64,000 bases of DNA from Maratus speciosus. Taxonomy: Eukaryota > Arthropoda > Arachnida > Araneae > Salticidae. The stretch is from contig OZ010799.1 in assembly GCA_963932465.1 (NCBI GenBank), positions 160,762,761 to 160,826,760 on the forward strand. Reading direction: 5' to 3'. The notes under the pieces are model-generated. The model saw only the letters and a program-made list of their open reading frames with translations, was not told the DNA's origin and did no database searches. Shown here in pieces: positions 1 through 11,540 of this stretch. Each line of letters begins with the position of its first letter. Positions within the stretch are counted from its first letter, which is position 1. The translations under genes were made by a program, and so were the position numbers.

Positions 1-464
1 CTTTTGGAATCGGTTCGGTAGTTCCAGAGCTTACCTCCTACAAATAGACAATTTTTACCTCTTTACAATATTAGTATAGATATCGCAGCTGTATAAAGAC
101 TTCGCATAGACTCTGATGAAAATATGCTCATTGAACTTAGTGCCTACATTAAATTAAGTATGAAAAATGTTTGATGTGTTTAAAGTATGTCTACATTTCC
201 TGCCACTATAGGGCGTTCAAACGGACGTACCCAATTTCAGCGTATACAGGGAAGCACAAAAGATTAGAATATTTCCGTCTATTGACGGAAATTACTTGCG
301 GGAATTTACAGCTGTGTAATGCGTTTCCTAGCTGATCTAAATTTTAGTATAGTATGAAGTATAGTACATACAAATCTATAGATAATATAGAGGGCTGCAC
401 AAAAGAATTCGAATATTTTCATGACTATTCATGGTAATTCATGAAATTGAGTTTTCGAATGTGT
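1..464. repeat. Degenerate edge of satellite-like repeat tract
   Basis: No gene is seen. The stretch contains short phrases such as a piece near 395-410 reading like the reverse complement of phrases found near 41050 and 41370, so it belongs to the same dispersed satellite-like family that fills much of the window. Assignment rests on short similarities only. Confidence 0.4.
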
Positions 465-2295
465 AATACATTTCCTAATAGTTTACTTAGACATCATATT
501 TCACATTGATGAAGGGGAAGTTTTATTAATACATCCTGGGAGTGTTGGAAAGTGTTTCATAATATATGCTTGACGAAAGATTTTTCGCTATTATTTAATA
601 TAGATTAAATCAGAGCTACGTTTTTCAAGATTTTTAAAACCAAATCATATCAGACAAGAATCCTGTGGAGCAATGGGAAAATTTATTTCTTTAAAATAAA
701 CTTACTATCCGACATTTATACTTGTTTCGAAGCAATAATGACTTTCTGAATACCAAATTCTTTTGTTTAATTATTTAAAAGATTCAAAATGTGAGACTCT
801 TAGAAGCAAATTTGTACCCACCCAACAAAAATAACTAATATCACATGTCATTTTCAGTCATATCATAGCATTAATTCCGTTTTCGCACGCAACCTATTTC
901 ACAGTGTATTATTTAAATCAGATGCATTTCCATTTCCACACTTATCTCTCTTCCAGTAGGAAATTTTCTAGAATGTAGAAATGTTATGAAAAATATATAG
1001 ATAAATGTTTTCCAGTTCCGTAAATAGAAATTGGATCTTAAAAGCTAATTCCTGCAATTGCGTTTTCAAATGTGTAATACGTTTTCCAAATAGTTTACTT
1101 AGACATCATATTTCACCTTGACAGACGGTGAAGTTTTATTAAAGTATTCTGAATGTGCTAGATAATGCTTCATAATCTATGCTTGACGAAGGATTTTTCG
1201 CTTATATTTAATATAGATTAAATCAGAGCTATTTTTTAACAAGACTTTTTATAATCAAATCACACCGACAAGAATTCTGTGAAGCATTATTTCATATAAA
1301 ATTACTATCCTACATTTATACTCGTATGAAAGCAGTAATGACATTTTGAATACCAAATTTAATTTTCTGAATTATTTAAATCAAAATATTAGAGTCTTCG
1401 AGGCAAATGTGTACCCTTCCAACGAAAATAACTGATATCATGTGTCATTTTCAATCATATCATAGCATTAATTCCGTTTTCGGACGCAACCTATTTCACA
1501 GTGTATTATTTAAATCAGATGCATTTCCATTTTCACACTTCTCTCACTTCCAGTAGGAAATTTTCTAGAATGTAGAAATGGTATGAAAGTATTAAGATAA
1601 ATGTTTTCCAGTTCCGTAAATAGAAATTGGATCTTAAAAGCTAATTCCTGCAATTGCGTTTTCAAATGTGTAATACGTTTTCCAATTAGTTGGCTTAGAC
1701 ATCATATTTCACCTTGACACACAGTGAAGTTTTATTAAGGTATTCTGAATGTGCTAGATAATGCTTCATAATCTATGCTTGACGAAGGATTTTTCGCTTA
1801 TATTTAATATAGATTAAATCAGAGCTATTTTTTTAACAAGACTTTTTATAATCAAATCACACTGACAAGAATTCTGTGAAGCATTATTTCATATGAAATT
1901 ACTATCCTACATTTATACTCGTATGAAAGCAGTAATGACATTTTGAATACCAAATTTAATTTTCTGAATTATTTAAATCAAAATATTAGAGTCTTCGAGG
2001 CAAATGTGTACCCTTCCAACGAAAATAACTGATATCACACGTGTCCTTTTCAGTCATATCATAACATTAATTCCGTTTTCGGACGCAACCTATTTCACAG
2101 TGTATTATTTAAATCAGATGCATTTCCATTTCCACACTTATCTCTTCCAATAGGAAATTTTCTAGAATGTAGAAATGTTATGAAACGTATTTAGATATAT
2201 GTTTTCCAGTTTCGTAAACAGAAATTGGATCTTAAAAGCTAATTCCTTCAATTTAGTTTTCAAATGTGTAATACGTTTTCCAAATAGTTTACTTA
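465..2295. repeat. Tandem satellite, ~600 bp unit, copies 1-3 and start of copy 4
   Basis: The phrase beginning AATACGTTTTCCAAATAGTT recurs, with small changes, at about 465, 1076, 1672 and 2270, giving periods of about 611, 596 and 598 bp. Copies 2 and 3 are nearly identical along their length; copy 1 is more diverged. The unit is AT-rich and has no long open frame. Copy 4 is broken by two mobile elements and resumes at 3229-3448 and 6073 to about 6410. Diverged relatives of parts of the unit recur near 9700, 13000, 14050, 25390 and 34900, usually sharing a tract like 'gataaatgt..cggtaaatagaaa'. Confidence 0.85.
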
Positions 2296-3228
2296 CAAGG
2301 AAGGTCTCCATACTGGGCATACTCAGAATATGCTGAAAAAAATGCTAGTGAAAGTACTCACGTATGTAATAAAGGATCAGTTAAAATTAGCGGCGGAATT
2401 GCAGTAGAAAATCTGTAAAAAAATAAAATACTTTCGAATAATTGGCGTGAAAAGACGAAAGCGGCACGCATTTTGGCGAGCAGCACTTTTCCTGGACAAA
2501 AGCAAACGATTTTAATGAATCTGAAAATTGTTTGTTAATTGATTTTGAGAATATGCAGTATTTAATGAATTTAAACGTAAACCATGAAAGAATTTATTGT
2601 TATTATTATTATTACATTTTGTATTATACTTGTTGCTTGTTGCCTATTTGAACGAAATTTTGCCATTGTTTTATTCTCCAATCCACAATTTTTTTAATTT
2701 AAACGGCTTTATCGGTTATAAAAATAACTTTTAACGCCAGATGAATAATGCTGCCTTAATACACATCCATACCGAAGAAGTTGTTTCCATAGCAACAAAG
2801 TTGAATCCACAGTGCTCGATGGGGCATATTTTTGAGTTTGGAACAATTTTAATCAATTTAAATTTTGTTTTAAATAGTAAAATATGATAATTAAAATTCG
2901 TTATAAGTATATATAAATATATATGACAAAAGTATAGTTAAAACAAACTAAAAATGGCAAATCTAAAGTTATTTAAATTAAACTTATTTAAACAAATTCA
3001 ACATAAAAAGTTTTTTCCTTAAAGAGTATTCGACAAGCGTATTTTTTTTTTTAATTTCTTCGCCAAACGGTGATAAGTCGCCAAATAAGCGAAATTTCCA
3101 TTATTTTTTTACGGACGTTCTACCGATGTTCCGCCAATTTTTTTTATAAGCATATATACCCATGGTAGAAGAACATTCCCTATTTTTTTCAGATTTTTCT
3201 GAGTATGCCCGTATGGAGACCTTCCTTG
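2296..3228. mobile_element. PIF/Harbinger-like non-autonomous DNA transposon
   Basis: The ends are near-perfect inverted repeats of about 48 bp, starting CAAGGAAGGTCTCCATAC. They are flanked by a TTA direct repeat (2293-2295 and 3229-3231). The empty site is seen in the neighbouring satellite units, which read ...ACTTAGACATC... where this copy is split. A 3 bp TTA duplication is typical of PIF/Harbinger (Tourist-like) elements. The 933 bp interior has no transposase frame, so the copy is non-autonomous. A second, truncated family member lies at 12684-12800. Confidence 0.8.
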
Positions 3229-3448
3229 TTAGACATAATATTTCACCTTAAAAAACGGTGAAGTTTTATTGAAATATTCCGAATGTGTTAGATAGTGTTT
3301 CATAATCTATGCTTGACGAATGATTTTTCGCTTTTATTTAATATAAATTAAATCAGAGCTATTTTTTAACAAGACTTTTTAAAATGAAATCACACCAACA
3401 AGAATTAGGTGAAGCATTATTTATTTCATATAAAATTACTATCCTACA
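3229..3448. repeat. Satellite copy 4, middle segment
   Basis: This continues the ~600 bp satellite unit that was interrupted at 2295. It matches the segments around 1100-1310 and 1700-1910. It ends at the target-site duplication of the Penelope-like element. Confidence 0.8.
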
Positions 3449-3591
3449 AATAAAATCGTAAGACGAAACGCAGAACCTTGATCCAACATAAAATATATAA
3501 TGTGAACATTAAAAAGGTCCACAATCTTACTTAAAAGGCGACTAATGTAATGAAAAAGATGTTACAATTTTAAAATATACATTTTATTTAA

Positions 3592-5837
3592 CCCTTAAAT
3601 GCCGGGTGTTGCTTTTCGGCAACATACCCAATTTAGGTTTCTAAAATATTATTAGAATAATATTGAAGCTACTAGCCGCCTCTGGCGACCAGTTTGGTCT
3701 CCCTTAATTGTATGCTAAGCATTGCGTCATGTTACTTTCATTCTGAAACTAATTGACTTGCTCAATCCTTTGCGAACTTGATAACATTTCATACATTTTT
3801 GTTGTTATGCTTATTTCGTCTTTTTTGACAAATACCTCATAATTTCCGTAGCTGTAAAAATGAGTGAAACTTCAAGTGTTTAAAATGAGATTTGTTCCTA
3901 AATTATCTAAATTAAACTTATTCTACTTAAACTTTTAATCAGCATCTTTTAGTTAACAACATATCCAAATTTCATACGGATAGGTTAATATTTGAACGAG
4001 TTATCGCTCTTTTTGTGATTTTTCCTTAATTTTTGGAAACCAGTGTATTAATTAAAAAATTACAATTTGAATAGCACTGGAGACAATTTAAATTAATATA
4101 TATATATATATTTTTTGTCTATTTTATATCTTTTATCGGTATGTTATGTAAAATTTGTTTAAATAAATTTTATCATATTCTAGAACAGAAACTTTCTGAA
4201 ACGACTCCAAAAATATACAAAAATAATGTGTTTGTATCTTCTTTTAGTCTCAACATACTGCCTATTTCTGTATTATTTCTGTAGTTGTTAGTACTGTACT
4301 ATTTTAATATAGTGTCAAACTGACATTAAGAAGGAAGGAGGGAGTGAAATCTTTCACAAACGGTTATTTTATATATATTCTGATGTTTTAAAATGTAACG
4401 AATAAGAAAAGACTAATCATAAATTATCTAAATTAAACTTATTCTACTTAAACATGCTGTTACTTCAATGTTATTCTTTAATAATAAATTTATTTAAATT
4501 TTGCAAATCATGCATTTATAATTTTTTTTTCATTACTTAATAACTAAATAATGAATATTTTACTTTTGTTTTTATAGTTTTGATTTCTGAGTTCATAAAT
4601 ATGACAATATACTAACTTAACTAAGAGAAATAGCGAAATAAAACCCTCGTGAAGGCAAACCGTTAACAAACTTTAGCGCCGCCAATTTATCTACTATGAC
4701 GTCATAAGAATATTGTCCATTCATTGTTGAAGAACCTGCTTTGCGAATTATTACCTCCATGGTCTAATATTTTCTACCGTTTATATGATGAATGAATCTC
4801 TTGTGTTTGTTGATTCTATGAAGTGAAATAGAATGCTGTCAACCTAATTTCAATTGAAATCAAATCTTGGAATATTTAATTATTTGAATGTAAATTAAAA
4901 ACAATACTTTGATGTTGAAATGAAATATTTTAGTTTATGTTATTATTATTACGATTAATTGTTTATTTAGGTACTTTTCCATTACAGGGACCTTGGTATT
5001 TTTCATTAAGCTTGGCGCAATTCGGGCTTCAGAACGTGAAATACGTTGATAAAATGTATAAATAGCTATGAAAACAAACCTGGTGAACTTCAATTTTTAT
5101 TTATAAAAATAGATTATTGGCTTCTTTAGATTAAGTCAATTGTATACATATGAAATAGGATATAGATTGCCGGAAAATTCGATGTCATTTTTTTTCTCGC
5201 CAAGAACCTATACTGAAAAAATATCTATTTATTTATTTATTGTATTTTAAATGAGCTAAATGAAAGATGCATATTTTAAATGAAAGTTATGTATTTTAAA
5301 AGAAATGATGGCGAAGGAACCCTATTTGGTGATTTAATCATCTGAGTCCAGGTCAATTCAAAGTAGCAAAATGGTCGCTTGGCATATAAAAAGTGAAGTG
5401 GTTAGCCCGGAACTATTGATGACAGTCACATGACTTCGGTTTTTATTATATAGATAATGCCTAATGTTACCAATAAAGTACTTGTGCTGTTTAAGAATAA
5501 AGATAGATTTATTTTTTCAATTGTTGCTACATGTTCTTTTTGTTTTGTTTGGAAGCTTGCGAAATACGCTATTTTGTTCTGCAGTGAGCAAGTAAAATTT
5601 CTTTCTTATTATAGTTCCTAAAATTCTTGTGTGTTTAATATTATGAAATTTTATCAAGGAAAATTGTTTTTTCAATTAAAGACCAGTATTGTCGATTAGT
5701 AACAAACTGTTTTTTAGCCGTAAACCATACTTAAAACAAAATATGATTTTTTAGAGTATTTTTCCCATGATTTATTTAAAAAATGAAAGCCAAAAAACAT
5801 TATTACAATGATTTTTGAAAAATCAAGCATTTAAGGG
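3592..5837. mobile_element. piggyBac-like non-autonomous transposon, copy A
   Basis: TTAA lies on both sides (3588-3591 and 5838-5841). The ends are inverted, starting CCCTTAAATGCC on the left and ending GCATTTAAGGG on the right. TTAA target duplication with CCC...GGG ends is diagnostic of the piggyBac superfamily. Both subterminal regions match, in reverse orientation, the element at 31497-33796, so this is a two-copy family in the window. No transposase frame is visible in 2.2 kb. The right arm of the host palindrome retains the unoccupied TTAA site near 5972-5975. Confidence 0.85.
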
Positions 5838-5842
5838 TTAAA

Positions 5843-5889
5843 ATTTCTTAGTACTTTCAAGCCTTCCAAGCTCATCATCAGAGAATATC
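5843..5889 (-). ncRNA. Hammerhead-ribozyme-like motif, intact core
   Basis: Read on the minus strand, the order is: TTCT (stem I, 5' side), CTGATGA (5875-5881), a single T, GAGCTT-GGA-AGGCTT (5859-5873, a 6 bp stem II with two G-U pairs), GAAA (5855-5858), the self-complementary AGTACT (stem III, 3 bp each side, no loop), A as the cleavage-site base, then AGAA (stem I, 3' side). All core bases of a type I hammerhead are present. The one extra U after the core and the loopless stem III are unusual; very short stem III is known from ribozymes that work as dimers. The motif mirrors a second copy at 5924-5969. Confidence 0.6.
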
Positions 5890-5923
5890 CTAAACATAAA
5901 CAATATCAACATTTAGTTATTAA

Positions 5924-5969
5924 GATATTCTCTGGTGATGAGCTTGGAAGGCTTGAAAGTACTAAGAAG
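5924..5969 (+). ncRNA. Hammerhead-ribozyme-like motif, core mutated
   Basis: This is the facing copy of the motif at 5843-5889. The layout is the same: TTCT, CTGGTGA (5932-5938), T, GAGCTT-GGA-AGGCTT (5940-5954), GAAA (5955-5958), GTACT, A, AGAA. The core A at the fourth position is G here, which in known hammerheads abolishes or strongly reduces cleavage. It is probably an inactive copy. Confidence 0.5.
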
Positions 5970-6409
5970 TTTTAAATAAAATGTATATTTTAAACTTGTA
6001 ACAGCTTTTTTCATAACTTTAGCCACCTTTTAAGTAAGATTGTGGCCCTTTTTAATGTTCACATTATATATTTTACTGTCCTACATTCATACTCATATCA
6101 AAGCAATAATGACTTTCTGAATACCAAATTCAATTTTTTTAATTGTTTAAATCAAAATATGAGAGCCTTTGAGGCAAATGTGTATCCTCTCAACGAAAAT
6201 AACTGATATCATATGTAATTTTCAGTCATATCGAAGCATTATTTCCTATTGCGCCCGCAATTTATTTCACGGGTTACTATTTAAATCAAATGCATTTCCA
6301 CACTTATCTCTCTTCCAGTGGGAAACTTTCTAGAATGTCGAAATATTATGAAAAGTATTTAGATGAATGTTTTCCTGCCTCGTAAATGGAAATGTGATCT
6401 TAAAAGCTG

Positions 6410-6957
6410 GATACGAAGACGCTATTATCTGAATATGCAAATCGAAATATGTATCAGAAGCATAAATAATAATCAAGGAATGTTTAGAAATATGAGTTTG
6501 AGATGTTTCGAAGTAGTTAATATTCATTCATGAAAATAAAAGTTAGGTTCGTTGTATGTATTTTATATCACCGTGAAGAATGTGACTATGGATAAATTTA
6601 TAAATGTATACTGTGTTTTATAGTAATTGTTGAGAGGGAAATGAAAATTGGAAAGCTCATGCAATTTTTCGATATCTTATTTTTATTAGAATACTCAAAT
6701 ATATCTATATATTGTAGATAGAGTGGTGACCAACATTCTGAATATTTTTTTAAGTTTTCATGTTTTATAACTTTGTGTGCTTGAAGAATATAATAAATTT
6801 CACTTATATACAAATGTTTATATAACACATTCAAGGAAATTTAATGTAGAATTTAATTAAAAAAACATAATTAAAATACCTGCATTACAAGAAAAGTTAC
6901 GCTTACAAAATTAAGATCTATCTTAGATTTAATTATATTTTAAAGTTACACTTACAC
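6410..6957. other. No feature recognised
   Basis: AT-rich sequence between the end of satellite copy 4 and the Tc1 relic. The small minus-strand frames here have no recognisable domain and look like chance. Confidence 0.5.
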
Positions 6958-7312
6958 ATTCAATATTTTTTCTATTACAGCTTCACAGCGTCTTTTGATT
7001 GAGAGAACCAGTGTTTGAAGTTCATCCTTTTTGATCACATAATTCGAAGAATCAATCATAACTTCAATAAATTGCATTTTATTAGATGGACGCTTTTTTG
7101 TACAAGGATTTTCAAATGTCGCCACAAATTTTCTATAGGATTCGGATCAGGTCTGTTTCCTGGCCAGTGTAATAATTGTATGATTTTTTTAAAGCCCTTC
7201 TTTGCATATTTTTGCCGTATGGCATGGAGCTGAATCCTGCTGAAAGATAAATTATTGGGAAAGAGATCCCTGATGGAATGTTTCAATTTTGGTTCCAGGA
7301 CAGCTTCGATGT

Positions 7313-7349
<37 letters not shown>

Positions 7350-7998
7350 CATTCAGAATACTATGAATCACTTGAATGTTGCCCACACCATCTGCAGACA
7401 TATAGGACCATATCATGACATTTGTTGGGTTCTTTGTAGTTACCTCAATGCAATCAGGAAGCAGCTCTTCCCCTACTCTATGTCTCACATATTTTGGCCC
7501 ATCACTACCAAAGAGCGATATTTTACTCTCATCGCTCTAGATTATATTCTTCTACTGATTTTCTGACCAATTAATGCGTTATTTTACCCACTTAACTCGT
7601 TTCTTGCGTTAATGAAGATTTAAAAATGTTTTTTTCCTCGGAATTCTACCTGTCACTCCAAAACCTGGGATCTTCTCTTTATTGTTCTTGAACTAACTAT
7701 AATACCCATTGCGTTCATTTCACATCTAACAGCATCTGAAGAAATTCTGCTATCTTTTGACATATCCTTTTTATCTTTCTATCGTCAGAAGCACTTGTGC
7801 ATTTTTTTCGGCCTGATCTTGCCTTATTTATCCTTGATTTAGTTTCTTCATAAAGTAAGCTCAACCTACTACGTCAAATAAAGTGACTGATCCACCAACG
7901 TGTCTTGCAATTTCAGCATAAGAGAGACCATTATCTCTCAATACAACAATTCTGCTTCTTTTTGTAGGTGACCAATCAGTTCTTGTTGTTGATAGCAT
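6958..7998 (-). pseudogene. Tc1-family transposase pseudogene
   Basis: In intact Tc1 elements this enzyme cuts and reinserts the element at TA sites. The start at 7998 reads MLSTTRTDWSPTKRSRIVVL and leads into an HTH region (DNGLSYAEIARHVGGS). Further on come DESKISLFGSDGPKY (first catalytic Asp region), [25 protein letters not shown] (second Asp) and [15 protein letters not shown] (third acidic residue, DD34E type), ending near IKRRCEAVIEKI. The span of about 347 codons fits the family length. It is dead: there are stops, several frame changes (QQDSAPCH and NPIENLW are in different frames), and a 35-base T run at 7315-7349 replaces the short Lys/Asn tract before [10 protein letters not shown]. 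Terminal inverted repeats were not identified. Confidence 0.9.
7315..7349. repeat. 35-base homopolymer T run inside the Tc1 reading frame
   Basis: The run reads as poly-Lys on the minus strand. Family members have only one or two Lys/Gln codons between ILNE and YIEAV, so this is a homopolymer expansion within a decaying coding region. Assembly length may be unreliable. Confidence 0.8.
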
Positions 7999-8080
7999 TG
8001 TTTTAAATTATTTGCATTAAGAAAACAATAGAAAAAAAACAGCAAAATTATTCTTTTAGATATAATCTATGATAGGGAGG

Positions 8081-9125
8081 CCATTTTGAATATTGTACCA
8101 TCAAAAAGTGTATGAAGTTATGCATAGAATTGAACCAAATTTTTTGTGTATGTTTCTGGCTATGGCAAGCAAGTCCTCCCTGAACTTGGAAAAAAATCCG
8201 CCAGAAAGGACGCTATAATTGCGATCTCTGTCCAATTTTCATTATTGTTGTTATGCATAGAATTGAACCAAATTTTTTGTGTATGTTTCTAGCTATGGCA
8301 AACAAGTCCTCTCTGAATGTGAAAAAGATCTGCCAGAAGGGGGCACTGTAATAGCGATGTTTGTCCCATTTTCTGTATTATAGCATCGAAAAGTGTATGA
8401 AGTTATGCATAGAATTGAACCAAAAAGTTTTTTTTAAGTTCCTGGCTATCGCAAGCAGGTCCTTCCTTAATTTAGAAAAAATACGCCGGTAGGGGGCGCT
8501 GTAATAGCAATTTTTGTGACATTTTGAATATTGTACCATCGAAAAGTGTATGAAGTTATGCATAGAATTGAACCAAATTTCTTCTGTATGTATTTGGTCA
8601 TGGCAAGAAGATCCTTCCTGAATTTGGAAAAATTCCGCCGAAAGGGGCGCTGTAATAGCGAGTTTTGTGAGGTTTGAATATTGTACCATCGAAAAGTGTA
8701 TGAAGTTATGCATAGAATTGAACCAGATTTCTTCTGTATGTTTTTGGCTATGGCAAGAAGAGTCCTCCCTGAATTTGGAAAAATTCCGCCGGAAGGGTGC
8801 GCTGTAATAGCGATTTTAGTGCCATTTTCGATATTGTACCTTGGAAAAGTGTATGAAGTTCTGCGTAGAATTCAACAAAATTTCTTGTGTATGTTTTTGT
8901 TCATGGCAGGAAGGTCCTCCCTGAATTTGGAAAAATTCCGCCGGAAAGGGCGCTGTAATAGCAATTTTTCTGCCATTTTCAATATTGTAACTTCGAAAAT
9001 TGTATGAAGTTATGCATAGAATTGAACCAATTTTTTGTGTATGTCTTTGACTATGAAAAGAAGGTCTTCCCGGAATGTGGAAAAATTCCGCCAGAAGGGG
9101 GTGCTATAATAGCGATTTTTGTGTA
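8081..9125. repeat. Minisatellite, ~150 bp unit, seven copies
   Basis: The phrase GTATGAAGTTATGCATAGAA or its variants recurs at about 8109, 8249, 8394, 8546, 8698, 8850 and 9001. Each unit also carries 'ccgccagaagggg.cgctgtaatagcga'. Open frames at 8378-8713 (minus) and 8681-9007 (plus) are produced by the periodicity and repeat their own residues; they are not genes. Confidence 0.9.
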
Positions 9126-9690
9126 ATCTTCTTAATTTTTCGTAGTTCTATTGTACACCAGTGGGTCGTGAATCGACGGGAAGTTCCCATCCAGTAAGAC
9201 GACTATTCGCGACTATTCGTGATTTTAATAAATATCATGATCGAGATTAACTCGTTTTTACTCCGATTAATTGACTGAAGTATACATTTAAGATGAAAGT
9301 CAAAGTTGATATTGTATTGAACTAATAAAATTGAAATATTGTCATCTGTAATACAATTTTGAAATATTAAAGTATATGAGATAGAAGAAAGTTTTGGGAT
9401 TGGCACATCCAACTAGTTCTTTTAAACAAACAATAGATTGAAAGGTCTCATTTATCGTTGGCATATTTCCATTAAAGATGAAAATGCAACAATGGCAAAT
9501 AAAAATGCATTAGAACATTTTTATTTAATGTGGCCAATCAAAATGTTCCAAAGTATTTTTATTTGTCATAGAAACACCATCTCACATATTGCTCACATAT
9601 CACATAATCCAAGAGAATAAGTATCTCTCATATTTTCTCTTTTCGTAGGAATAAGAGTATTTATTTCTTCCACAACTCTTTGTTTATTTT
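9126..9690. other. Repeat-derived stretch, end of array-type element
   Basis: No gene is seen. The segment 9352-9409 matches 16480-16526, sharing 'tatgagatagaagaaagttttgggattggca', which marks the right end of the family that also forms the 14640-16520 array. The copy here supplies the unoccupied version of the site into which the element at 16524 inserted. Confidence 0.5.
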
Positions 9691-10475
9691 AAATCTAAAC
9701 ATATCCTTATCCTACATTTAGCACTACAGAAATTTCCATTTCGAATAGAAAATACATGAAAAGCATCCACATAAGTGTAGTCCTTCACGGTAAATAGAAA
9801 ATGGACAATAAAAATTGAAACATGATACCAGATAACATTGTTATTTCTAAGCTTAGGAGTTGAAGATAGTTTCCTCAAATAGGAAGTAATACAGAAAAAC
9901 TGAAACACAATTTTAGAAAGTATAAGTTGGGATGTTTCAATATTTGGTCACGTGTTGTTAAAATTACACAATAGAACTGTTTCTAAACATGAAGTTGAAG
10001 CTACTTTACTGAAAAGTAAATAATGTTTAGGCAAATAAAACTGAAATGGCAGTTTCGGAAGTATAAGTTGAGATGTTGCAATATTTATTTATTACGTTTC
10101 TTAAATAAAAAAATTTATCGTCTGCGTAAGTTTTGTCTCTGTAAATAGTACTTTCGAATAATCTTAGAAATGTAAAGGACATTTAATATTATTTACTCAA
10201 CGTGAATAATATTTTATGCGTTTCTTGTGATCATTTTTAACACCTTCTAAGATATGAAAAAAATATACAGGAGAAAGTAGTTTCAAAACCTTATTATTAG
10301 TTATTTATCGAAGCCAGAAATGATTAGTTTACCACACTTTTATTTAAAAATACTTATTTATAAAAAGTCAATTAACCCGGTCTTACCACAGCAAGAGTGA
10401 GAAGGGGAAAACGCATGGATATGTTATTTTTACAGGAAATGACAAAGTTCAGAATTTTTTGAAAAGCGGGCATTA
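9691..10475. repeat. Diverged satellite-family sequence
   Basis: Two imperfect copies of a ~190 bp segment, near 9700-9960 and 9970-10130, share phrases with the 600 bp satellite ('aaatctaaacatat', 'cggtaaatagaaaatgg', 'aagtataagttg.gatgtt'). No gene is seen. Confidence 0.5.
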
Positions 10476-10615
10476 TACAAGGTGTTCCAAATGTATGATT
10501 ACAACTTTGATCCATTATTAAACATAAAGGAAATAAAACAGCGAAGCTCTATTTTATGCGAGTATAACAGCAACTCATATAGTTTTATTTGTACTAAAAA
10601 GAATTTTTTTGCTTT

Positions 10616-11505
10616 GGGGCTGTGCATATATAACGTTATCAACATTTTCCTAATTTTGGACCCCTCCCCCCTTACGATATCGTATGTTATCATTCGTCGA
10701 CCCCCTCCCCCCCTCCTAATGATATCGTTATCGATGTCTAGGAAATATTTTTATTTTTACGTTATTTTTCTTTCTTTTTATACTTTTGCAGTGATATACA
10801 GATATGTTTATATATTTATCAGTCGCATACTTTACGGATTCAAAAAGAAGAGAAGTCAATACAGTATTAATATTATATATGAAATAAATTTCTATCAAAT
10901 AACATCTAATAGCGTTAGTTACTATTTAAAGGTATTTAATAATAGTTTATTCTTACATAATACAGTTAACAGTAATATTGTCTTCTTGCACTTGCCCCTG
11001 CCCGGGAAGGGTAAAAGCAGGACATATTATTATAAAATGGGCAACATTTTTTTCTATTCCCTTACTGATATACGCATGTATCATTTCAAACATATTTTGC
11101 TCCTAGTTTCTCCAACAGTGAATTATATGCTCATATGGCAGAAGAGCAAGAATACCGAACGTTGAGGTATTCTATATTTTGGAATGAAAGGATTTTATGA
11201 ACATTTACTTTAATAATAGTTTTGTATTTTCATAAAAATATACGCACGTTTTTGATTTGAAGAAAAAGTTACAGAAAATTTAACTTAAAGTTCACTTCAG
11301 TTCACTTGAAATTAAAGTTTGGTTGGATTAAAAAAATAACGATATCAAGAGACAACCCTCCTCCTCCTCCTATCGATATCTTTCGATATCAAAAGACAAC
11401 CCTCCTCCCCCTATCGATACCTTTAGATATCAAATGTAATCAAATTTAGATATCAATATAACTTCCTCTCCTCCCTAAAGTAATAACGTTATATATGCAG
11501 AGACC
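10616..11505. mobile_element. PIF/Harbinger-like MITE, GGGGCTGTGCATATATAACG ends
   Basis: The left end GGGGCTGTGCATATATAACG is mirrored at the right end (GGTCTCTGCATATATAACG on the reverse strand). A 3 bp TTT flanks both sides (10613-10615 and 11506-11508). Subterminal clusters of C-rich tracts and GATATC palindromes occur at both ends. It is the same family as 22537-23362. The 227-codon frame at 10482-11165 runs across the mariner end and this element; it is non-coding. Confidence 0.65.
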
Positions 11506-11540
11506 TTTTCAGGACGTCCCCGTAAGATCCATAAATTCTT

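Larger units (their letters stand above)
3449..6072. mobile_element. Penelope-like inverted-repeat element (foldback) with nested insertion
   Basis: The element splits satellite copy 4. It is flanked by a 13 bp duplication, ttactatcctaca at 3436-3448 and ttactgtcctaca at 6073-6085 (12/13 identical); other satellite units show the unsplit site. Without the nested piggyBac-like element it is a palindrome: the left arm (about 3488-3591 plus 5838-5889) mirrors the right arm (about 5924-6072), with a ~34 bp loop. About 40 unpaired bases lie at the left end. Each arm contains a hammerhead-ribozyme-like motif. Inverted terminal copies, 10-15 bp duplications and hammerhead motifs are known features of Penelope-like elements. 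No reverse transcriptase or GIY-YIG frame remains, so the family call is inferred from structure. Confidence 0.65.

Noticed and set aside
8378..9007. Frames with internal repeats MHNFIHFSMVQYS and their plus-strand counterpart
   Set aside because: The residue period equals the 150 bp minisatellite period and the two frames overlap on opposite strands.
10482..11165. Longest open frame in the window, 227 codons
   Set aside because: It starts within a mariner terminus and runs through the end and interior of a nested MITE. The translation is low-complexity, rich in Phe, Tyr and Ile, with no domain.
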